Made by a program: the position numbers and the translations under genes | Shown here: one piece after another, positions 16,933 to 26,973 of the stretch | Numbering within the stretch: position 1 is the first letter of the stretch | Layout of the letters: the number at the start of each line of letters is the position of its first letter | Assembly: GCF_011612265.2 (NCBI RefSeq) | Contig: NZ_CP050134.2 | Span: 310,001-374,000 of the forward strand | DNA length: 64,000 nt | Reading direction: 5' to 3' | Origin: Corynebacterium matruchotii | Lineage (GTDB): Bacteria > Actinomycetota > Actinomycetes > Mycobacteriales > Mycobacteriaceae | The notes under the pieces: model-generated | The model's input: only the letters and a program-made list of their open reading frames with translations | What the model was told of the DNA's origin: nothing | The model's database searches: none

Positions 16933-17523
16933 CTACTCACTATTAGCGGCGCTCGTGGTCGTCGTGGTAGTGGTGCTCGTCTCACTTTCATGGTGGGCCT
17001 CGGCGCCGGTCTGCCGATTCACCTTGCCGGACTCCAACACCGGTGCGGCCACGGCAGCCCGGGCGGTCACCTGGCCGGAATCGAAATCAAACACCACATC
17101 CTTCGTGCCGCCCAGCGGGAAACCGGGATTATCCGCGGTCGTGGTCACATGGGTGACGCAGGCGCCTTCCGGCTCGGTCAGCTTTGCCATCTCCGAGGGA
17201 ATACCACCAACCAGATTGCAACCGGCCTTAAACTCGGTGGTGCCATCAATGGCGACCTCCTGGCCGTCAATCGTGATCTTCTCTAACTTATGGGTGGCGT
17301 CCCGCTTCTTGTCCTGGTTGATGGCGGTGAACTTCACTCCAGTCTCACCATCTTTGGTCACGTGAATGGTGACATCCCGGACGGCGATAGTATTATCGCT
17401 AGAGTTCACTGAAGCACCATCGACGGCGGCAACCTGATCCGATGTTTGGGTGATTTGGCCAGCAGAGCAAGAAGCCAGCAATAGCGCAGAAGTGGCCGCA
17501 ATAAAAATCTTCAGGGGCTTCAC
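16933..17523 (-). CDS. lpqE: LpqE-like lipoprotein
   Basis: 196 residues from GTG 17523. This start is preferred to the ATG 15 bases upstream because GGAGGA then lies 7 bases before it and the signal peptide starts with a Lys. The lipobox LLLASC predicts lipidation of the cysteine near residue 19. The mature part has a conserved beta-domain and a Thr/Ser/Glu-rich tail with a run of Thr. In mycobacteria lpqE is the divergent neighbour of carD, and the same arrangement is seen here. Its function in the cell envelope is not established. Confidence 0.8.
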   Translation of the reverse strand: MKPLKIFIAATSALLLASCSAGQITQTSDQVAAVDGASVNSSDNTIAVRDVTIHVTKDGETGVKFTAINQDKKRDATHKLEKITIDGQEVAIDGTTEFKAGCNLVGGIPSEMAKLTEPEGACVTHVTTTADNPGFPLGGTKDVVFDFDSGQVTARAAVAAPVLESGKVNRQTGAEAHHESETSTTTTTTTSAANSE

Positions 17524-17743
17524 GTGTTCATCCTCCATCGGGGGTAGGGATCGTTAATCTTTTTACACCTTAGTCTGTTTTCCTTGGTAGCACACAGTCA
17601 AAACCCAACAGATAAAACCAAACGGGGTGAACCAAAAGGGGGAGATTTGGGTTTGGAATCTCACATTTGATCCGTCGAAAAGCAAAGAAAACCACCGTGG
17701 CATGCTAAAATCGGCCGGTAACTGTCTTTGGGAGGAACATTTT

Positions 17744-18334
17744 ATGGAATTCAAGGTGGGCGACACTGTTGTTTATCCCCATCATGGTGCGGCCGTAATC
17801 GAAGCGATCGAACAGCGGGAAATGGGTGGTGAAACCCTGGAATACCTCGTGTTGCAAATCCACCAATCCGATCTTGTAGTCCGGGTACCCTCGAAGAACG
17901 CCGAGACAGTCGGCGTGCGCGACGTCGTGGGCGAGGCCGGGCTGCGGAAAGTCTTCGGCTTCCTGCGCGAAACCGATGTGGAAGAGGCCGGTAACTGGTC
18001 CCGCCGATTCAAGGCAAACCAGGAACGCCTCGCATCTGGCGACGTCAATAAAGTAGCCGAAGTGGTGCGGGACCTGTGGCGCCGCGACCAGGGCAAAGGC
18101 CTATCCGCCGGAGAGAAACGCATGCTCGCCAAGGCCCGGCAGGTGCTCGTGGGTGAACTCGCCCTCGCCGAAATCAAAGACGAAGCCAAAGCCAACGAAC
18201 TACTCGCCGAAGTCGACGCCACCATCGTGCGCCACCGGCTTCAGGGTGGCGACGACACCCCCGAACCCAAACACCCACAGCCAATCATCGACGAAGACGA
18301 TACCGATCTCGACGACCTCAACTTCGACGACTAA
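17744..18334 (+). CDS. carD: RNA polymerase-binding transcription factor CarD
   Basis: 196 residues from ATG 17744, with GGAGGA 7 bases upstream. CarD stabilises RNA polymerase open complexes, notably at rRNA promoters. The N-terminal Tudor-like RNA-polymerase-interaction domain begins [17 protein letters not shown]. The helical DNA-binding domain follows from about residue 60 to 155, with the conserved tryptophan in [19 protein letters not shown]-terminal acidic tail ([16 protein letters not shown] type) extends about 25 residues beyond the mycobacterial protein length. First gene of a carD-ispD-ispF run. Confidence 0.94.
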   Translation: MEFKVGDTVVYPHHGAAVIEAIEQREMGGETLEYLVLQIHQSDLVVRVPSKNAETVGVRDVVGEAGLRKVFGFLRETDVEEAGNWSRRFKANQERLASGDVNKVAEVVRDLWRRDQGKGLSAGEKRMLAKARQVLVGELALAEIKDEAKANELLAEVDATIVRHRLQGGDDTPEPKHPQPIIDEDDTDLDDLNFDD

Positions 18335-18337
18335 CCC

Positions 18338-19021
18338 ATGCCCACAAACCCCATGGTCATCGCCATCATCGCCGCAGCCGGCCAAGGCGCCAGGCTGGGG
18401 GCCGACCTGCCCAAAGCCTACGTGGAATTAGCCGGCCAGACCCTCATGGAACGCAGCGTGCGCGCCATGATCGACGCCGGGGTCGACCACATCATCGTGG
18501 TCATCATGCCCGCCATGGAAGAAACCGCCCGCCGCATCCTCGCCGACTACCCCGATGTGCAGCTAGTGCACGGCGCCGGCGAGCGCGTCGACTCCGTGTG
18601 GCGGGGCATCCAGGCCATCCCCACCACCGACGACGATGCTGTCGTGCTCATTCACGACAGCGCCCGCGCACTCACCCCACCCGACATGATCCGCCGAGTC
18701 ACCCAGGCCGTCACCGGCGACGTTCAGGCGGTCATCCCCGTGCTGCCGGTCGCCGACACCATCAAACGGGTCGCCGCCACCGTGGTTGTCGACACCCCGG
18801 CGCGCGCCGACCTGCGGATCGTACAAACCCCCCAGGCCTTCCGGCTCGGGACCCTCCGCGAGGCCAATCAAACATATTTTCGGGACCCGAGTTTTACCGT
18901 CACCGATGACGCCAGCCTCGTCGAACACCTCAATATCCCGGTGCATTGCGTGCCCGGGGACCCACTTGCCATGAAGATCACCACACCCATCGACCTTACG
19001 TTAGCTGCCGCATTATTATGA
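18338..19021 (+). CDS. ispD: 2-C-methyl-D-erythritol 4-phosphate cytidylyltransferase
   Basis: 227 residues, 3 bases after carD. IspD transfers CMP from CTP to methylerythritol phosphate in the MEP isoprenoid pathway. The nucleotide-binding loop [17 protein letters not shown] (about 13-29) holds the conserved Arg and Lys, and HDSARAL and [11 protein letters not shown] motifs are in place. Its stop overlaps the start of ispF (ATGA), so the two are translationally coupled. Confidence 0.94.
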   Translation: MPTNPMVIAIIAAAGQGARLGADLPKAYVELAGQTLMERSVRAMIDAGVDHIIVVIMPAMEETARRILADYPDVQLVHGAGERVDSVWRGIQAIPTTDDDAVVLIHDSARALTPPDMIRRVTQAVTGDVQAVIPVLPVADTIKRVAATVVVDTPARADLRIVQTPQAFRLGTLREANQTYFRDPSFTVTDDASLVEHLNIPVHCVPGDPLAMKITTPIDLTLAAALL

Positions 19022-19500
19022 TCATTCCCCGTGTAGGTATCGCCGCCGACGCCCACCAGATTGAGGCCGGAAAACCCTGCTACATCGCGTGTCTTCACTT
19101 CCCGGACGTTGCCGGGTGCGAGGGGCATAGCGACGGCGATGTGGTGGCCCACGCCATGGTTGACGCCCTGCTGTCCGCCGCAAACCTGGGGGATTTGGGC
19201 AGCTTCGTCGGCGTGGGTCGCAAAGAATACGACAACGTGTCCGGGGAGCGACTCTTACGGGAGTGCCGCGAGCTCCTGGAGTCGAACGGGTTTTCAATCG
19301 GGAATGTGGCTGCCCAATTGATTGGGCAAACCCCGAAGCTGGGGCCGCGCCGGGAGGAGGCGGAAGAAAAGATCAGCGACATTGTGGGGGCGCCCGTGTC
19401 GGTTTCCGCAACAACCACGGATCACATGGGGTTTACTGGCAGCGGTGAGGGTCGGGCCGCCATTGCTACCGCCGTGGTGTGGGTGGCCGACAATTCCTGA
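19018..19500 (+). CDS. ispF: 2-C-methyl-D-erythritol 2,4-cyclodiphosphate synthase
   Basis: 160 residues from ATG 19018, sharing four bases with ispD. IspF cyclises CDP-methylerythritol phosphate, releasing CMP; it acts as a trimer with zinc. Metal ligands are visible as Asp11 and His13 in DAHQIE and His45 in the SDGDVVAHA motif. The C-terminal [15 protein letters not shown] motif is conserved. Co-transcription with carD and ispD is likely. Confidence 0.94.
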   Translation: MIIPRVGIAADAHQIEAGKPCYIACLHFPDVAGCEGHSDGDVVAHAMVDALLSAANLGDLGSFVGVGRKEYDNVSGERLLRECRELLESNGFSIGNVAAQLIGQTPKLGPRREEAEEKISDIVGAPVSVSATTTDHMGFTGSGEGRAAIATAVVWVADNS

Positions 19501-19573
19501 CCAAGACTTGACCGAGCCCCGACCCGGCGTCGATAGGCGCGTCGAAAAGCAAGCATCTACTACACTGGGACGT

Positions 19574-20986
19574 GTGACTTTACGCATATTCGACACCCGA
19601 ACCCGCAGTCTTCGTGATTTCGTCCCGCTAACCCCAGGGCGCGCCACCATGTATCTGTGTGGCGCCACCCCGCAAACGAACCCACATATTGGGCATGTGC
19701 GCAGCGGGGTTGCCTTCGACATTGTGCGTAGGTGGCTCATGGCGTCGGGCTATGATGTTGCGTTTGTCCGTAACGTGACCGACATCGACGATAAGATTCT
19801 CACCAAGGCTGCTGAGGCGAATCGCCCCTGGTGGGAATGGGTGTCTACTTACGAACGAGCCTTTAGCCACGCCTACGACATGTTGGGCGTGCTGCCGCCG
19901 TCCGTGGAGCCTCGCGCTACCGGACACATGACCCAAATGATTACCTACATGCAGCGGCTTATCGACGCCGGTTTCGCCTACCCCGCCCAGGGCTCCGTCT
20001 ATTTCGATGTGGCCGCCTGGTCGGCCGCGGACGGCTCCGACTATGGGTCGCTGTCCGGCAATAACCTTATCGACATGGAGCAGGGCGAAACCGACAATGT
20101 GGGCAAGCGCAGCCCGCAGGATTTCGCCTTGTGGAAGGCGGCGAAACCGGGGGAGCCCTCGTGGCCCACACCGTGGGGTGATGGCCGGCCGGGCTGGCAC
20201 CTCGAATGCTCCGCCATGTCCACCTGGTATCTGGGCCCCGAGTTCGACATTCACGGCGGTGGCCTCGACCTGCAATTCCCCCACCACGAGAACGAGATCG
20301 CCCAGGCGCATGCCGCCGGCGACGGGTTCGCCCGCTATTGGATGCACAACCACTGGGTGACCATTGCCGGGGAAAAGATGAGTAAGTCGTTGGGTAACGT
20401 GCTGTCGGTGCCGGAGATCGTGAAGCTGGTGCGGCCGGTGGAATTGCGCTACTACCTGGGGTCGGCCCATTATCGTTCCGTGTTGGAGTACTCCCCGGAC
20501 GCGTTGCAGGAGGCGGCCCAGGGATACCGGCGTATCGAAAGTTTTGTCGAGAAAGTGGATGATCTGCCCGGCCAGCCGCCGGTGCCGGTGGGGGAGTGGA
20601 CCGATGCGTTCGCCGAGGCCATGAACGACGACATTGGGGTGCCGCGGGCACTCGCCGAAATTCACAACACTGTTCGGGCCGGCAATAGTGCCCTGGCCAT
20701 GAGGGATTATGGTGAGGCCCGCAGGATGGCCGCCCGGGTGCGGGCCATGACTGAGGTGTTGGGTTTCGATCCGCTTTCCGACCAGTGGCAGGACGGCGAA
20801 TCCGTGCGGTTCGACGCGCCCATGGTGGCGTTGGATGCGCTGGTCCAGGAGGAGCTGGATCGGCGCGAGATTGCCAGGTCGGTCAAGGACTGGGAGACCG
20901 CCGACGCGGTGCGTGACCGCCTGCTGGAGGTGGGGATTATTGTCACCGACACCCCCGAAGGCCCAACCTGGTCGTGGGTGCCCTGA
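19574..20986 (+). CDS. cysS: Cysteinyl-tRNA synthetase
   Basis: 470 residues from GTG 19574, giving the family's usual length; the upstream open extension is not conserved-looking. It charges tRNA-Cys. Class I features: PHIGH at residues 37-41 (HIGH), zinc Cys29 in YLCGATPQ, the ECSAMS segment with zinc ligands and EKMSKSLGN (KMSKS). MshC, a paralogous ligase in actinobacteria, is shorter, so cysS is preferred. The short region between ispF and cysS contains two near-copies of the dispersed 13-mer. Confidence 0.93.
   Translation: MTLRIFDTRTRSLRDFVPLTPGRATMYLCGATPQTNPHIGHVRSGVAFDIVRRWLMASGYDVAFVRNVTDIDDKILTKAAEANRPWWEWVSTYERAFSHAYDMLGVLPPSVEPRATGHMTQMITYMQRLIDAGFAYPAQGSVYFDVAAWSAADGSDYGSLSGNNLIDMEQGETDNVGKRSPQDFALWKAAKPGEPSWPTPWGDGRPGWHLECSAMSTWYLGPEFDIHGGGLDLQFPHHENEIAQAHAAGDGFARYWMHNHWVTIAGEKMSKSLGNVLSVPEIVKLVRPVELRYYLGSAHYRSVLEYSPDALQEAAQGYRRIESFVEKVDDLPGQPPVPVGEWTDAFAEAMNDDIGVPRALAEIHNTVRAGNSALAMRDYGEARRMAARVRAMTEVLGFDPLSDQWQDGESVRFDAPMVALDALVQEELDRREIARSVKDWETADAVRDRLLEVGIIVTDTPEGPTWSWVP
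19957..19969 (+). repeat. Dispersed 13-mer, GCTTATCGACGCC
   Basis: Exact copy inside cysS, encoding L-I-D-A. Confidence 0.65.
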
Positions 20987-21073
20987 GCCACCAAGCCATC
21001 CTCGGCGCCGCCATGGCGTGCGGCCTGGGCCCGGCCGAACTAGTCGAATTGTTGAATCAAGGAATAATCACAT

Positions 21074-22036
21074 ATGTCTGGAAACTCTAAAAATCGTCCC
21101 GGTATCCGTAAAACCAATAAAAAGGGTGCCGTGAAGGGATCTGGTGGGGCGCGTCGCCGTGGCCTTCGGGGCAAGGGGCCCACGCCGAAGGCCGAGGATC
21201 GGGTGTACCATGCCGCCCATAAGCGCAAGCTGGAGCGCCAGCGGCGCGACCAGGGGCGGCACGACCGAAGCGCCAGCACCGAGCTGGTGGTGGGCCGCAA
21301 CCCGGTGATCGAATGCTTGCACGCCCGGGTGCCGGCCACCGCCCTGTATATTGCGCAGGGCACCCGCAATGACGATCGGCTTACCGAGGCGGTGCAGCTG
21401 GCCCACAGCCGGTCGATTCCGCTCATTGAGGTGCCCCGCATAGAGCTCGACAGCATGACTGGTAATGGGCTGCACCAGGGGGTGGGGTTGCAGATTCCGC
21501 CGTTCGAGTACGCCGATGTGTTCGACCTCATCGGCACGGTTGCCGACAGCAAGGAGCAGGGGATGATCGTGGTGCTCGACAACATCACCGACCCCCGGAA
21601 CCTGGGGGCGGTGATCCGGTCTACCGCGGCTTTCGGTGGTCAGGGTGTGGTCATTCCCGAGCGGCGGTCCGCGTCGGTGACGGCTGTTGCGTGGCGCACG
21701 TCGGCTGGTACCGCGGCCCGGCTGCCGGTGGCAAAGGCCACGAATATCACCCGGACCCTCAAGGAGTTTCAGCAAAACGGCTACCAGGTTGTGGGCCTGG
21801 ACGCGGGTGGGGACACCACCTACGATTCGTACGATGGTACCGGCCCGGTCGTGATCGTGGTCGGCTCGGAGGGCAAGGGGCTGTCCCGCCTGGTTCGGGA
21901 AACCTGCGACGTGCTGGTTTCGGTGCCCACCACGTCGTGGGTGGAGTCGCTGAATGCCTCTGTGGCCGCCGGGGTGGTGCTGAGCGAGTTCTCCCGGCAG
22001 CGCCGCGCCGCCGGCGTGAAACCGTCGGAATCGTAA
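21074..22036 (+). CDS. rlmB: 23S rRNA 2'-O-methyltransferase of the SpoU/TrmH family
   Basis: 320 residues. A basic N-terminal extension (many Lys and Arg, residues 1-75) precedes the substrate-binding domain ([11 protein letters not shown]) and the SPOUT knot with its three motifs: [23 protein letters not shown] and [15 protein letters not shown]. RlmB methylates G2251 of 23S rRNA. In mycobacteria the orthologue likewise follows cysS. The N-terminal basic extension is typical of actinobacterial members. Exact target is inferred from the family. Confidence 0.85.
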   Translation: MSGNSKNRPGIRKTNKKGAVKGSGGARRRGLRGKGPTPKAEDRVYHAAHKRKLERQRRDQGRHDRSASTELVVGRNPVIECLHARVPATALYIAQGTRNDDRLTEAVQLAHSRSIPLIEVPRIELDSMTGNGLHQGVGLQIPPFEYADVFDLIGTVADSKEQGMIVVLDNITDPRNLGAVIRSTAAFGGQGVVIPERRSASVTAVAWRTSAGTAARLPVAKATNITRTLKEFQQNGYQVVGLDAGGDTTYDSYDGTGPVVIVVGSEGKGLSRLVRETCDVLVSVPTTSWVESLNASVAAGVVLSEFSRQRRAAGVKPSES

Positions 22037-22044
22037 AGGCAGCG

Positions 22045-22410
22045 ATGAATAAACCACTGCTGGCCACTGGCGTGATCTTCCTGTCCTTCGGCGTGCCGTT
22101 GGTGATTCTATGGCTGGTCGTGCACCTGTACCCGGGCGCCGGGTGGATTATCACCTGGTCGCACGTGTGGTATTTGCTGGTGTATCCGGTGCTCGCCAGC
22201 GCGGCCAGTAGCGCCGGCCGACTCATTCCCGGGCGCGCCGGGGTGGTGGTTCAGGAGGTGTTAGAGTTCGCGGCCTGGTGCATGTTGTGCTACTACCTCA
22301 TGGCCCCGGTGGGGGCGGCGCTCGCGGCCGCGTGCAGCTGCTGGTTTTACGTCAAACTCATGACCCCCATGGTGGCGAAGACCCTGCGTCCCCTCAACGA
22401 GGCCCCCTGA
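22045..22410 (+). CDS. Small membrane protein, unknown function
   Basis: 121 residues from ATG 22045, with AAAGG 8 bases upstream, 8 bases after rlmB. It is hydrophobic with about four predicted transmembrane helices (about 5-27, 36-55, 66-88 and 90-108) and a short hydrophilic end. No signature recognised. Probably co-transcribed with rlmB. The gene ends 19 bases from the convergent esterase; that gap is almost filled by an exact 13-mer. Confidence 0.7.
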   Translation: MNKPLLATGVIFLSFGVPLVILWLVVHLYPGAGWIITWSHVWYLLVYPVLASAASSAGRLIPGRAGVVVQEVLEFAAWCMLCYYLMAPVGAALAAACSCWFYVKLMTPMVAKTLRPLNEAP

Positions 22411-22415
22411 TTCTT

Positions 22416-22428
22416 GCTTGTCGACGCC
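22416..22428 (+). repeat. Dispersed 13-mer, GCTTGTCGACGCC
   Basis: Exact copy in the 19-base gap between convergent genes (membrane protein and esterase). Confidence 0.7.
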
Positions 22429-22429
22429 G

Positions 22430-23155
22430 CTATCGGGGGAGTTCGTCGATGAATTGGCTGAAGAGCTTTGCCGCGTCCACCGACTCGTTTGCGGGGCCGA
22501 GGAATTCGGAGGTGACGCATCCGGGCCCGGGGACCACGTGCCCCGTGTTCGGCAGCGTGACGAGCCGCACCGGGGCGGCGTCCCCGTTGAGTCGCCGATA
22601 ATAGTCGGCTGTGGCCTGCGCCGATTGGGTGCCGCCGCGCACGGTGCCGCCCGCTATGGGTGCGATGGGGTCGGATTCCCCGTGGATGAGGAGTAGGGGA
22701 GTGGGCCGCCACCGGTCGGTGGTTGGGGGTGCGGGGAGGAAGTTTTCTGGTGTTGGTTGGGTTGCGGCGATGACGAGGGCGGCGTCGAAAAGCCCGGGGG
22801 CTTCGTGGAGCAGCCGGTAGATCATGTGCCCGCCGTTGGAAAAACCCGCCCCAAACACCCGGCCCGTGCATTCGAAACTGTGTACGAATTCCGTGAGATA
22901 TTCTACGTCGTTTGTGCCTAATTCCCGGGTTTTTTCCTGCAAAAGCCTCCGCCCATCATTCCAATGTCGCGCAACCCCCTCAGGATAGGCCACTGACATG
23001 CCTAAATGCTCGAATCGGCGGTTGGTAAACCTGCGGGTTACCGTCGCCGATTGGGTGGATCCATGCAACCACACTAAGAGATCATCACGGTGACCCCCCG
23101 ACGCCGGCCCCGGTACAAAGCCATATCGACGAGACCCGAAAACACGCATATCCAT
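22430..23155 (-). CDS. Secretion-independent PHB-depolymerase-like esterase
   Basis: 241 residues if started at the internal ATG 23155 (MDMRVFGSRRYGF); the open frame extends to 23224, giving 264. Alpha/beta hydrolase of the LpqC/polyhydroxybutyrate depolymerase type: oxyanion region LLVWLHGSTQS, nucleophile elbow GFSNGGHM, acid HGESDPIAP and His in LPNTGHVVPGPG. No signal peptide is visible in the shorter form. Homologues cleave ester bonds of short hydroxyalkanoates or feruloyl-type esters; the natural substrate here is unknown. Divergent from ipsA. Confidence 0.78.
   Translation of the reverse strand: MDMRVFGSRRYGFVPGPASGGHRDDLLVWLHGSTQSATVTRRFTNRRFEHLGMSVAYPEGVARHWNDGRRLLQEKTRELGTNDVEYLTEFVHSFECTGRVFGAGFSNGGHMIYRLLHEAPGLFDAALVIAATQPTPENFLPAPPTTDRWRPTPLLLIHGESDPIAPIAGGTVRGGTQSAQATADYYRRLNGDAAPVRLVTLPNTGHVVPGPGCVTSEFLGPANESVDAAKLFSQFIDELPR
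22781..22793 (-). repeat. Dispersed 13-mer, GCTTTTCGACGCC
   Basis: Exact copy on the coding strand of the esterase, encoding L-F-D-A. Confidence 0.65.
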
Positions 23156-23275
23156 ACCCAGAGCATATCTGCATTGCCCCCACTGGTGGGGGGCGTTCCC
23201 TGCTGAAATGAACAATTTTTCCACAATCTGCAGATTTATAAGAAATCTTTGCGTCTTTCCACTAAGTTGTGTGGC

Positions 23276-24367
23276 ATGGCAAAACGCAGCGCACGTAGAA
23301 CTTCTCTCGCCTCACTCGCCGAAGAACTAGGTGTGTCCCGAACGACAGTCTCCAACGCATACAACCATCCGGAACAACTTTCCGAAGATTTACGAGTCCG
23401 CATTCTCGACACCGCCGAACGACTAGGCTACCCAGGGCCCGACCCGGCCGCCCGCTCTCTTCGCATGAAACGCGTCGGCAGCATTGGCGTGCTCGTTACC
23501 GAACATCTCGCGTATGCATTCGAAGACATGGCATCGGTTGATTTCCTCGCCGGCCTGGCCGAAGCATGCATTGGGTTTCAAACCACCCTCACCCTGGTCC
23601 CCGTGGGGCCCACCGCAACCAATCCCTCCGCCGCATTACAGCTGGTCAACTCGGCCGTGGTCGACGGTTTCGTCGTCTATTCCGTTGCGAAAAACGACCC
23701 CTATTTAGAAGCAACCCACACCCGGGGCCTCCCCACGGTTGTGTGCGATCAACCTATTGACGACAACCGATTCCCATTCGTCGGCATTGATGAGGGCGGC
23801 GCCATCGCCCCCGCCGCCCAGGCGCTTGTCGACGCCGGCCACCGCCACATCGGCATCCTCTGCCTCCGATTGTGCATCACCGACAACGACGGCCTAGTCA
23901 CCCCCGAACGGGTGGAAGATGCGCAGCATCATGTGCAACAAGCCCGGGTGCAGGGGGCCCTCCGTGTGTTTGCCAACGCCGGTATTGCCACCCACACCAT
24001 CCCCATTATCGAACGGCACACCAACACGCCCGAAGCCACCTACGCCGCTGCGAAAGAACTCCTCACCAACTACCCGGACATCACCGCAATCCTGTGCACC
24101 GCCGACACCATGGCGCTCAGCGCCATGCAATACGCCCACGACCACGGCATGAGCATCCCCAAAGACCTCTCCATCACCGGATTCGACGGCATCAGGGAGG
24201 CCCGCATGCGGGGCATCGCAACCGTTGTGCAACCCAATAGGGCCAAGGGTGAATACGCCGGCCACACCCTCATGCACATGATCGACGGCGAATATTATGA
24301 TGACAAAACCACCCTAGACGTTGCCTTCCACCCCGGCACCACCATTGGCCCGCCGCGCCGCCGCTAG
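23276..24367 (+). CDS. ipsA: LacI-family regulator, IpsA-like (inositol-responsive)
   Basis: 363 residues from ATG 23276. N-terminal helix-turn-helix (SLASLAEELGVSRTTVSNAYNHPE) with hinge helix, then a periplasmic-binding-protein-like effector domain. The position next to otsB and the trehalose genes matches the C. glutamicum IpsA gene, a regulator that activates inositol phosphate synthase and responds to myo-inositol; this assignment comes from family and synteny. Its 3' end overlaps the convergent otsB gene by 54 bases. No ribosome-binding site is obvious, so a leaderless message is possible. Confidence 0.78.
   Translation: MAKRSARRTSLASLAEELGVSRTTVSNAYNHPEQLSEDLRVRILDTAERLGYPGPDPAARSLRMKRVGSIGVLVTEHLAYAFEDMASVDFLAGLAEACIGFQTTLTLVPVGPTATNPSAALQLVNSAVVDGFVVYSVAKNDPYLEATHTRGLPTVVCDQPIDDNRFPFVGIDEGGAIAPAAQALVDAGHRHIGILCLRLCITDNDGLVTPERVEDAQHHVQQARVQGALRVFANAGIATHTIPIIERHTNTPEATYAAAKELLTNYPDITAILCTADTMALSAMQYAHDHGMSIPKDLSITGFDGIREARMRGIATVVQPNRAKGEYAGHTLMHMIDGEYYDDKTTLDVAFHPGTTIGPPRRR
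23824..23836 (+). repeat. Dispersed 13-mer, GCTTGTCGACGCC
   Basis: Exact copy inside ipsA, encoding L-V-D-A. Confidence 0.65.
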
Positions 24368-25090
24368 CTGGGCAAAAAACTCCCCGGCACCGGACACGTC
24401 CGGCACCCGATACTGTGCCTTCGTGTCCCCAGGCCCCACCTTCACCGACAGATCACCCGGGCCCAACACCGCAAACCCATCCTCGTCGGTGCGGTCATCC
24501 CCCACAAAAATCACCGCCGTGGCCCCCAACTGTTTCCGGGCTATGGTAATCCACGTGCCCTTGGTCATGTCAATTGCTGCCCCCTCCACAATCCACTTGC
24601 CCGGCTTCAAATGCGCCCCCGGAATATCAGCATGGCTGGCCCGCTCATATATTTCGGCGGCCTTCGACTCGTCCGTCGCCCGAATCAAATGCAACACCCG
24701 ATGGTAGGGCTTATACTCCACAAACGCCCCCTCCACCTGCGCCGCCAACTCCTCAAATGTCGTGGTGATCTGGTCGAGCACCGCCTGCTGCTCAGCCGTC
24801 AACGCCCGAATTTTCCCAATGTTCGATTCCGCACCGTGCGAACCCGCCAAAATCAAGTCGGTCTCATCAAACCCGGTGACCTGCTTCAACCCCTCCGTAT
24901 GCCGGCCGGACAGGATCGCCACCTCGGTATCCGGCAACGCCGCCAACTCCTTGAGGGCCCGTTCCGCGGTGGGATTTGTGGACACCGCATAGGCGTCAGT
25001 ATTGAATTCGGCAAGCGTGCCATCATAATCAGAAACCACCAACAACCGTGGTGTTGCGGCCACAGCGGCCAATGTAGCATCCAAGTTCAT
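24314..25090 (-). CDS. otsB: Trehalose-6-phosphate phosphatase
   Basis: 258 residues from ATG 25090 (MNLDATL); the open frame extends 39 bases upstream without support. HAD-fold phosphatase with the nucleophile motif SDYDGTLAEF (Asp about 20), LSGRH, and GDDRTDEDGF near the end. It converts trehalose-6-phosphate to trehalose, needed for stress protection and as a mycolate carrier in corynebacteria. Located 10 bases after the META-domain lipoprotein gene, which separates it from otsA. Confidence 0.9.
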   Translation of the reverse strand: MNLDATLAAVAATPRLLVVSDYDGTLAEFNTDAYAVSTNPTAERALKELAALPDTEVAILSGRHTEGLKQVTGFDETDLILAGSHGAESNIGKIRALTAEQQAVLDQITTTFEELAAQVEGAFVEYKPYHRVLHLIRATDESKAAEIYERASHADIPGAHLKPGKWIVEGAAIDMTKGTWITIARKQLGATAVIFVGDDRTDEDGFAVLGPGDLSVKVGPGDTKAQYRVPDVSGAGEFFAQLAAARRANGGAGVEGNV

Positions 25091-25100
25091 ACAGTCAACA

Positions 25101-25583
25101 CTAATGCACCAGCCGCAGCGCCGGAGCATCGTCGTAAAGCTCGCTGCCGCTCACCGTCAGCAATAATTCGCCCCCGGTCGGCCGGGACACCGCGAAATCA
25201 TGATGCTCAAAAAACTGCACAATCGCATCGTGCACAAACCGAATATGCCCCGTGCACTGATCCTCATCAACCTGCCGATACGACACCTTCTCCACATGCA
25301 ACGCATCACCATCAACCGAATTTGCCGGCTTGCCCGCCTGCGTAAAACTCACCGTCCCCTGCAACGGGGCGCATCCGGTAAACCCGCTAATGGTCGTCGC
25401 CCCAAAATTCACCGCAACCGCGCCCGCCACCGCATCCGGCACCGTCGCCGGATAATTCGGGGTCGTATACACCCCAACCACCTGCCATGAGGTGTCCGCA
25501 ATCTCCTCCTGTTTCGCCCCACACCCCTGGAGGGCAAACCCGGATAACAGCACGGCACACACAACAGCAACGGTTCGACGCAT
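25101..25583 (-). CDS. META-domain-like lipoprotein
   Basis: 160 residues with a lipoprotein signal peptide and lipobox LQGC (Cys about 21). The mature part starts with the ADTSWQVVGVY motif and has a FTGCAPLQG segment typical of META/HslJ-like domains, in which the conserved Gly-Cys-Asn-like turn is kept. It lies between otsA and otsB on the same strand with gaps of 4 and 10 bases, so it is part of the operon. Function unknown; similar intercalated genes occur in the C. glutamicum ots region. Confidence 0.75.
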   Translation of the reverse strand: MRRTVAVVCAVLLSGFALQGCGAKQEEIADTSWQVVGVYTTPNYPATVPDAVAGAVAVNFGATTISGFTGCAPLQGTVSFTQAGKPANSVDGDALHVEKVSYRQVDEDQCTGHIRFVHDAIVQFFEHHDFAVSRPTGGELLLTVSGSELYDDAPALRLVH

Positions 25584-25587
25584 GCTC

Positions 25588-26973
25588 CTATCCTAAGGTA
25601 AGGCAGCGTAAAAACGCGGTTGCCCACACATTCACATCGTGACTAATTACCTGCTCATGCATCCGCAGCATCCGCGCCTGCTTCTCCGCGGGCGACGCCA
25701 ACAATGCCGCCAACAGCTGCTGCTTTATCGACTCCACATCAAACGGATTACACAAAAACGCCTCCGATAATTCCTCAGCCGCCCCCGCGAACTCGCTCAA
25801 CACCAGCGCACCGGAACCATCACCATGGCAGGCCACATACTCCTTCGCCACCAGGTTCATACCATCCTTAAACGGCGTGACCAGCATAATATCCGCCGTG
25901 GCGTAGAGCTTCACCAACCGTTCCCGATCAAACGACTGGTGCTGGTACAACACCACCTGCGACCCCAACGACCCAAACCGGCCATTGATCCGCCCCACCG
26001 CCTGCTCAACCATGTTCCGGGTTCGCCGGTAATGGTCAATCCGCTCCCGGGAGGGCGTCGCAATCTGCAAAAACACCGTTCGGGGCGGCATCATACCCGC
26101 CTTGTGCAGCTCCTCCAACGCCTGCAGCCGCTGCAAAATCCCCTTGGTGTAATCCAGCCGATCCACACCCAAAATGATTTGGTCGAGATTCCCCAGTTCA
26201 GCCCGCACCTCGGTCTTATCTATATCCACCAAAAACGGCGTGGGGTCAATGGCAATCGGAAACGCCCCAATCCCCACCTGCCGGTCGTCTGACGTGTGCA
26301 CGTGGGCGGTAATGTCCCGCACCGACACCGTGCCGGACACATCATGCTCCGAATAGTGTGCCACCACGTGGAGGAAATTCCGGGCGTTCGACGCCAAATG
26401 GAATCCAACCATATCCGCCCCCAACACCCCGGTGAGGATTTCTTCCCGCCACGGCAACTGCCGGAACAAATCGGGGGCGGGAAACGGAATATGCAGGAAA
26501 AACCCAATGGTCAAATCGGGTCGCAACTCCCGAAGCATGCCGGGCACGAGTTGCAGCTGATAATCCTGTACCCACACGGTGGCATTGGGGGCGGCAACCT
26601 GGGCCGCGGTTTCTGCAAACTTCTGGTTTACCCGTTGGTAGGCGTCCCACCAATTGCGGTGATACCTGGGGGTCACAATCAGATCATGATACAGCGGCCA
26701 CAAGGTGGCATTAGCGAACCCCTCGTAAAACTCCTCATAGTCCGACTGGGAAAGACTCACCGGGTTGAGCAGAATCCCCGACTCGGTGCGGAACGGTTCG
26801 GGGGCCTCCGTGGTGGTGCCGGGCCAACCAATCCAACAACCATGATGCTGCGCCAACACCGGGGTTAGCGCAGCAACCAGGCCGCCGGGGCTGGGCGTCC
26901 ACACCGGCGCACCATTATCGTCATAGTGCAAATCGACGGGCAGCCGGTTGGCAACCACCACAAAGTCATTCAT
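25588..26973 (-). CDS. otsA: Trehalose-6-phosphate synthase
   Basis: 461 residues of glycosyltransferase family 20. Motifs: VVVANRLPVDL at the N-terminus, WIGWPGTT, YHRNWWDAYQRVN, VQDYQLQLVPGML, FFLHIPFPA, GVDRLDYTKGI and KDGMNLVAKEYVA. It joins UDP-glucose (or GDP-glucose) and glucose-6-phosphate. Starts at ATG 26973 with no gap to the preceding gene's stop. Forms an operon with the META lipoprotein and otsB. Confidence 0.94.
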   Translation of the reverse strand: MNDFVVVANRLPVDLHYDDNGAPVWTPSPGGLVAALTPVLAQHHGCWIGWPGTTTEAPEPFRTESGILLNPVSLSQSDYEEFYEGFANATLWPLYHDLIVTPRYHRNWWDAYQRVNQKFAETAAQVAAPNATVWVQDYQLQLVPGMLRELRPDLTIGFFLHIPFPAPDLFRQLPWREEILTGVLGADMVGFHLASNARNFLHVVAHYSEHDVSGTVSVRDITAHVHTSDDRQVGIGAFPIAIDPTPFLVDIDKTEVRAELGNLDQIILGVDRLDYTKGILQRLQALEELHKAGMMPPRTVFLQIATPSRERIDHYRRTRNMVEQAVGRINGRFGSLGSQVVLYQHQSFDRERLVKLYATADIMLVTPFKDGMNLVAKEYVACHGDGSGALVLSEFAGAAEELSEAFLCNPFDVESIKQQLLAALLASPAEKQARMLRMHEQVISHDVNVWATAFLRCLTLG

